Source of the DNA: JBMTVN01 sp046047235
GTDB lineage: Bacteria; Verrucomicrobiota; Verrucomicrobiia; Limisphaerales; JAHDYP01
Length of the DNA: 10,408 nucleotides
Direction: 5' to 3'
Assembly: GCA_046047235.1 (NCBI GenBank)
Contig: JBJOII010000142.1
Coordinates: 1 to 10,408 of the forward strand
The position numbers and the translations under genes are program-made. The notes beneath the pieces were generated by a model, which saw only the letters and a list, made by a program, of their open reading frames with translations, was not told the origin of the DNA and ran no database searches. Each line of letters opens with the position of its first letter. The stretch's first letter is position 1. Positions 6,716-10,408 of the stretch are shown here, in pieces.

Positions 6716-7873
6716 ATGGCATACGTGCCCACCAAGCCTCCAACCCACACCCCACCCATCCAGTGGGATTGGCTCCAAACCGGCGACCACGCCTTCGCCG
6801 CCATGGAACACGCCATTCAACATGCCCATACCTCGGTCGACCTCGAAACCTATATCTACACCGACTCTCCCCCCGGCCACCGCATACGCAACGCCCTGGT
6901 CCAAGCCGCCCAACGCGGCGTCCACGTTCGCACCCTCATCGATAGCTTCGGCTCCCTCTACCTCAGCGACTCCTTCTGGAACGACCTCCGCAACGCCGGC
7001 GGCCAGGTCCGCTGGTTCAACCCCCTCAACCTCCATCACTTCAATATCCGTAACCACAGAAAACTACTCGTCGTCGATAACTCCAAAGCCTTCATCGGTG
7101 GCTTTAATATCACCGATAACTTCACCGGCGACGGTATCCGCCAAGGCTGGCGCGACCTCGGCCTCCTCCTCCACGGCCCCGCCGTCCCCGACCTAACCCA
7201 ATCGTTCAATACGCTCTTCCAACTCGCCGACTTCCGCCACCGTAAACCCCGGCCGCTCCAACGCCCTCTCGCAAACCGGAAATCCACCATCCACGGAACC
7301 CAGGTCATCACCAGCGGCCCCGGTCGCCCCCCGCATCCCGTCCGCCAACAACTCCGCTCCGACCTCCGCCACGCCCACTCAGTAAAAATCATCTCCGCCT
7401 ACTTCCTCCCCCCAGGCCGACTCCTCCGCGCCCTCCAACGCGTCTCCCGCCGCGGCGGTTCAGTCCAGCTCATCCTCCCCGGCAAATCCGACGTCCCCTT
7501 CCTCCAATCCGCTACCCGCGGCCTCTACGGCCGACTCCTCCGCTCCCATATCCAGATCTCCGAATACCAACCCCAAATCCTCCATACAAAGTTCATCCTC
7601 ATCGACCAGGCCCTCTACCTCGGCTCAGCCAACCTCGACCGACGTAGCCTCGGCATCAATTACGAACTCCTCATCCGCTTCACCCATCCCGATATCCTCC
7701 ACCAGGCCCTGAACATCTTTGACGCCCACGCCAGCCAATCCCAACCCGTCACCCGCCAAACCTGGCAAAAATCCCGCACGCTCTGGGAACGCCTCAAATC
7801 CCGCCTCGCCTGCACGCTCTTCGCCCGCCTCGACCCCCACCTCACCCGCTACCAACTCCACACCCCAAAATAA
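6716..7873 (+). CDS. Phospholipase D family protein, cardiolipin synthase B-like
   Basis: The protein carries two HKD motifs and should catalyse phosphatidyl transfer or phosphodiester hydrolysis; the likely role is cardiolipin synthesis at the inner face of the membrane. With the ATG at 6716 it has 385 residues. The first HKD is H114-x-K116-x4-D121 (NHRKLLVVDNSKAFIGG); the second is H290-x-K292-x4-D297 (LHTKFILIDQ), followed by the family signature LGSANLDRRSLGINYEL. Both active-site halves are complete. There is no N-terminal membrane hairpin, unlike ClsA, and the length is near that of ClsB, so ClsB-like is the best fit. Other PLD-family phosphodiesterases remain possible. An in-frame TTG at 6692 would add eight residues, but neither start has a strong ribosome site. 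It lies 61 bp after the secretin gene on the same strand; no functional link is evident. Confidence 0.85.
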   Translation: MAYVPTKPPTHTPPIQWDWLQTGDHAFAAMEHAIQHAHTSVDLETYIYTDSPPGHRIRNALVQAAQRGVHVRTLIDSFGSLYLSDSFWNDLRNAGGQVRWFNPLNLHHFNIRNHRKLLVVDNSKAFIGGFNITDNFTGDGIRQGWRDLGLLLHGPAVPDLTQSFNTLFQLADFRHRKPRPLQRPLANRKSTIHGTQVITSGPGRPPHPVRQQLRSDLRHAHSVKIISAYFLPPGRLLRALQRVSRRGGSVQLILPGKSDVPFLQSATRGLYGRLLRSHIQISEYQPQILHTKFILIDQALYLGSANLDRRSLGINYELLIRFTHPDILHQALNIFDAHASQSQPVTRQTWQKSRTLWERLKSRLACTLFARLDPHLTRYQLHTPK

Positions 7874-7964
7874 CCCCACATCCCCCTACCCACTCTCTCC
7901 CCTCTCCTCTCTCCCGCCAAAAGAGACTGGTCAACCGATCTGTTAAAACCGTAAAAACTCGGCC
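7874..7964 (+). other. Intergenic spacer with a pyrimidine tract
   Basis: The left half is nearly pure pyrimidine (7893-7915 has no purine), and the right half has the A-rich words GTTAAAACC and GTAAAAACT. No terminator hairpin or clear sigma-70 promoter is seen. An in-frame stop at 7944-7946 limits how far upstream the next gene can begin. Confidence 0.5.
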
Positions 7965-10408
7965 GTGCTCCACCGCTCAGCAGTCCTCCTAGTCAGCTCC
8001 TTACTCACAATCGCTCAGGCCCAAACCCCGCCGGAACCCTGGCTCGCCATGGACTACGGCCCCTTCTTCTCCGCCTCCATAGAGGTCTCCAATCAACCCA
8101 CCAATATCGCCTACAAAGGCATCGCCATCCCCCTCAACTACTCGACCAACACCTCCCCCCAACCACACGCCAACGTCCTCTTCGATACGGACCTCCTCCG
8201 CTACGCCGCCGGCTGGACCGACGGATTCCTCAACCTCAAAGGTGTCGCATTCGACGGCGAACACTGGGCCTACCCCAGCATCCAGGGCTCTCTCCAATTC
8301 GAAAACCCCACCCGCCCCGGCTGGTCTCTGGATGGAGAATTCTCTGACCCACGCCCCCTCCCCTACGGTCCCATCCCCCATAACCTCGCCCACTGGAAAG
8401 GCCTCTACCTCCATAAACAACAGGTCATCCTCCACTACACCGTCAATTCCATCCCCATCCTCGAATCCCCCTCAACCGAAGGCTCCCCCACCCAACCCAC
8501 CTTCGTCCGAGCTCTCGAAATCCCTCCCCACCCGCAATCGCTCTTCCTCGAAATCGCCACCTCCACCCAACGCCAACTCCAGATCTTCAATCCCCAATCC
8601 TCCCCAAACTCCAATACCCCCCAATCCATCGCCGCTCTCCTACCCCTCTCAACCACCACCCCAACCACAAGCGCTGTCCCACTCCCAACCCCCGCCCTCC
8701 AATGGCCACCCACCCCAGGCCAGCCCAGCCCCACCGAACTCCTGCTCCATCAAACCAGCATCACCACGCTCCCCGATTCCTCAAAAGCGCTTCTCCTAAA
8801 CGGAGAATCCAAGGCCACTCTCGCATCCAATGTCACCCCGAACTTCCTCCAAACCGACCTGACCTGGAGCCTCCGCTTCAAAACGAAAACCGATGGCACC
8901 CTCATCGCAGAAACCCAACCCTCCGGCCTCTGGATCCCCAATGGTAAATCCCTCTTCATCCGTAACGGTAAACTGAATTTCGATGTCGGCTGGGTCGGCT
9001 GCATCACTGGCTCACGCACCGTCACTGATGACCAATGGCACCATGCCGCGCTCGTCTGGTCCAAAAACAACGAGTCCATCACGCTATTCCTCGACGGCTC
9101 ACCGGACGCCCAAGGCGAACTCGCCCCCTCCGCACCCCTCTCCGGCGCTGCGCTGCAAATCGGCTACACCAACCCAAACTTCCCCGAAACAACCGGGTTC
9201 ACCGGAATCATCTCCAACCTCCGGATCGACACCACTCAACTCTCCCCCGAACAAATCCAAACCCTCGCCGGCCCCACCTCACCCCAACCTGCCAGCGCCC
9301 TGTTCGCCGCCGTCACCGCTAACTCCACCAACCTTTCCTGGCTCACCTCCAACCCCAATACGCTCGCCCTGAAACTCCCCCCCTCCACCCAACCCACTCT
9401 CCTCAAAGTCTTCCTCCAAAACCTGCCGGATCAATCCCCCACCCCCCTCATCTCACTCCTCAAAAATACCCCGCCCCCACAACAACTTCGCCCCCTCACC
9501 CAAGGAAGCCCCGCACGCTGGAATAACACCCTCACCACCCAAGGCCAACTCGGCCCGAACACCCGCCCCTACGCCATCGATACGCTCACCGCCCCGGATA
9601 ACAACCCCTGGCACTCCTGGCTCCGCTTCGGCGGTCTCGACTTCTTCCCGAACGGCACCCGCGCCGTAACCGTCACCTGGAACGGCGATGTCTGGCTCGT
9701 CGATGGCATCAATGACTCCCTCGCCGAACTCCACTGGAAACGCATCGCCACCGGCCTCTTCCAACCCCTCGGCGTCAAGGTCATCAACAACACCATCTAC
9801 GTCCTCGGCCGCGACCAAATCACCCGCCTCCACGACCTCAACGGCGACCTCGAAACGGACTTCTACGAGAACTTCAACAACGACTGCATGGTCAGTGAAC
9901 ACTTCCACGAGTTCGCCAATGACCTCAAAACGGACGCAGAAGGCAATCTCTACTACATCAAATGCGCCCGCCATGCCCTCCCCGCCTCCCACCCCCATCA
10001 CGGCACTCTCTTCAAAATCTCACCCGACGGCCAACAGAGCGAAATCGTCGCCCGCGGCTTCCGCGCGGTAAACGGACTCGGGATCGGCCCGAATAACGAA
10101 ATCACCTGCGTCGATAACCAGGGCCACTGGATGCCCGCCAACCGCATCAACTGGGTCGAGCCCGGCGGCTTCTACGGCAATATGTGGGCCTGGCAGGACG
10201 AACCCAAACGTACCAACTACGACCAACCCCTCTGCTGGGTCCATAATTTCGTCGATCGCTCCGGTGGCACCCACCTCTGGGTCCCCGATAACCGATGGGG
10301 CCCGCTCTCCAATAAACTCATCACGCTCTCCTACGGCATGGGCCACATGTTCCGCATCTGGGAGCCGGGCCGTCTCGCCGCCCACAAGTCCACGTCGCGC
10401 CGCCTCGC
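7965..10408 (+). CDS. Secreted DUF6797-like, LamG and sorbosone-dehydrogenase-like protein (partial, runs off right edge)
   Basis: The frame is open from a GTG at 7965 to the right edge, giving 814 residues plus 2 bases. The GTG is the only usable start between the in-frame stop at 7944 and the signal peptide, though no good ribosome site precedes it. Residues 1-19 are a signal peptide (VLLVSSLLTIAQAQ, cut near A19). About 25-170 resembles DUF6797: MDYGPFFSASIEV, AYKGIAIPLNY, VLFDTDLLRYAAGWTDGFLN, KGVAFDGEHWAYPSIQG, WKGLYLH. A Pro/Ser/Thr-rich linker follows, then a LamG/concanavalin-like domain at about 275-427 (DQWHHAALVWSKNNESITLF, IISNLRI). From about 505 it looks like a glucose/sorbosone dehydrogenase-type beta-propeller (GDVWLVDGIND, NDLKTDAEGNLYY, GGTHLWVPDNRWGPLSNKL). 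Related PVC proteins often continue into a c-type cytochrome; no CxxCH is seen before the edge. Substrate unknown; carbohydrate oxidation or binding is inference. Confidence 0.75.
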   Translation, partial: MLHRSAVLLVSSLLTIAQAQTPPEPWLAMDYGPFFSASIEVSNQPTNIAYKGIAIPLNYSTNTSPQPHANVLFDTDLLRYAAGWTDGFLNLKGVAFDGEHWAYPSIQGSLQFENPTRPGWSLDGEFSDPRPLPYGPIPHNLAHWKGLYLHKQQVILHYTVNSIPILESPSTEGSPTQPTFVRALEIPPHPQSLFLEIATSTQRQLQIFNPQSSPNSNTPQSIAALLPLSTTTPTTSAVPLPTPALQWPPTPGQPSPTELLLHQTSITTLPDSSKALLLNGESKATLASNVTPNFLQTDLTWSLRFKTKTDGTLIAETQPSGLWIPNGKSLFIRNGKLNFDVGWVGCITGSRTVTDDQWHHAALVWSKNNESITLFLDGSPDAQGELAPSAPLSGAALQIGYTNPNFPETTGFTGIISNLRIDTTQLSPEQIQTLAGPTSPQPASALFAAVTANSTNLSWLTSNPNTLALKLPPSTQPTLLKVFLQNLPDQSPTPLISLLKNTPPPQQLRPLTQGSPARWNNTLTTQGQLGPNTRPYAIDTLTAPDNNPWHSWLRFGGLDFFPNGTRAVTVTWNGDVWLVDGINDSLAELHWKRIATGLFQPLGVKVINNTIYVLGRDQITRLHDLNGDLETDFYENFNNDCMVSEHFHEFANDLKTDAEGNLYYIKCARHALPASHPHHGTLFKISPDGQQSEIVARGFRAVNGLGIGPNNEITCVDNQGHWMPANRINWVEPGGFYGNMWAWQDEPKRTNYDQPLCWVHNFVDRSGGTHLWVPDNRWGPLSNKLITLSYGMGHMFRIWEPGRLAAHKSTSRRL

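Noticed and set aside
8242..8799. Forward open frame of 185 residues, Pro/Ser-rich, inside the secreted-protein gene
   Set aside because: It is an alternate frame of DNA that encodes DUF6797-like motifs in the main frame. Its composition is typical of shifted C-rich codons.
1..10408. CRISPR arrays, insertion sequence ends, tRNA genes, toxin-antitoxin or defence genes
   Set aside because: A read of both strands found no regularly spaced repeats, no transposase motifs, no cloverleaf-like sequence and no small gene pairs of those types.

Overview
The window suggests a member of the Verrucomicrobiota (PVC group). The evidence is the compact type II secretion/type IV pilus gene set with a PilM-PilN-like fusion protein, and a secreted DUF6797-like, LamG and sorbosone-dehydrogenase-like protein of a kind mostly met in Verrucomicrobia and Planctomycetes. 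This placement is inference from architecture. The DNA is GC-rich, and the + strand, which codes nearly everything here, is strongly enriched in C over G, giving C-ending codons almost throughout.

Layout. Bases 1-299 (minus strand, running off the left edge) encode an odd in-frame join. The first 44 residues look like the start of a two-component receiver domain, and the rest looks like the glutaminase half of GMP synthase (GuaA) without its first strand and helix. Codon use and C/G balance change at the join, so an assembly chimera or a deletion is as likely as a real fusion. Bases 300-581 are a divergent intergenic region with a short tandem repeat and a 6-bp inverted repeat over a TATAAG box. 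Bases 582-6654 hold a tight four-gene operon: an assembly ATPase (GspE/PilB), a GspL-like protein (PilM-like plus PilN-like), a GspM/PilO-like protein and a GspD/PilQ-like secretin. The first three genes overlap by ATGA and the last follows after 3 bp. Bases 6716-7873 encode a soluble phospholipase D family enzyme resembling cardiolipin synthase B. From 7965 to the right edge runs a large secreted protein whose frame is still open at the edge.

How they fit together. The ATPase, the L/M-like inner-membrane platform proteins and the outer-membrane secretin make up the ATPase, assembly-platform and outer-membrane parts of one envelope machine. The polytopic GspF/PilC protein, the pseudopilins, the prepilin peptidase and a GspC/PilP linker are not visible here and would have to be encoded elsewhere. 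The secreted protein at the right carries a signal peptide and could be a substrate of such a machine or simply periplasmic; nothing in the sequence decides this. The phospholipase D gene is an ordinary neighbour on the same strand.

No CRISPR array, insertion sequence, tRNA or rRNA was seen. The items most worth a second look are the receiver-GuaA join, an 18-bp tandem duplication inside the secretin signal sequence, and the two low-complexity segments of the secretin. I did not find convincing evidence of a wholly new system.
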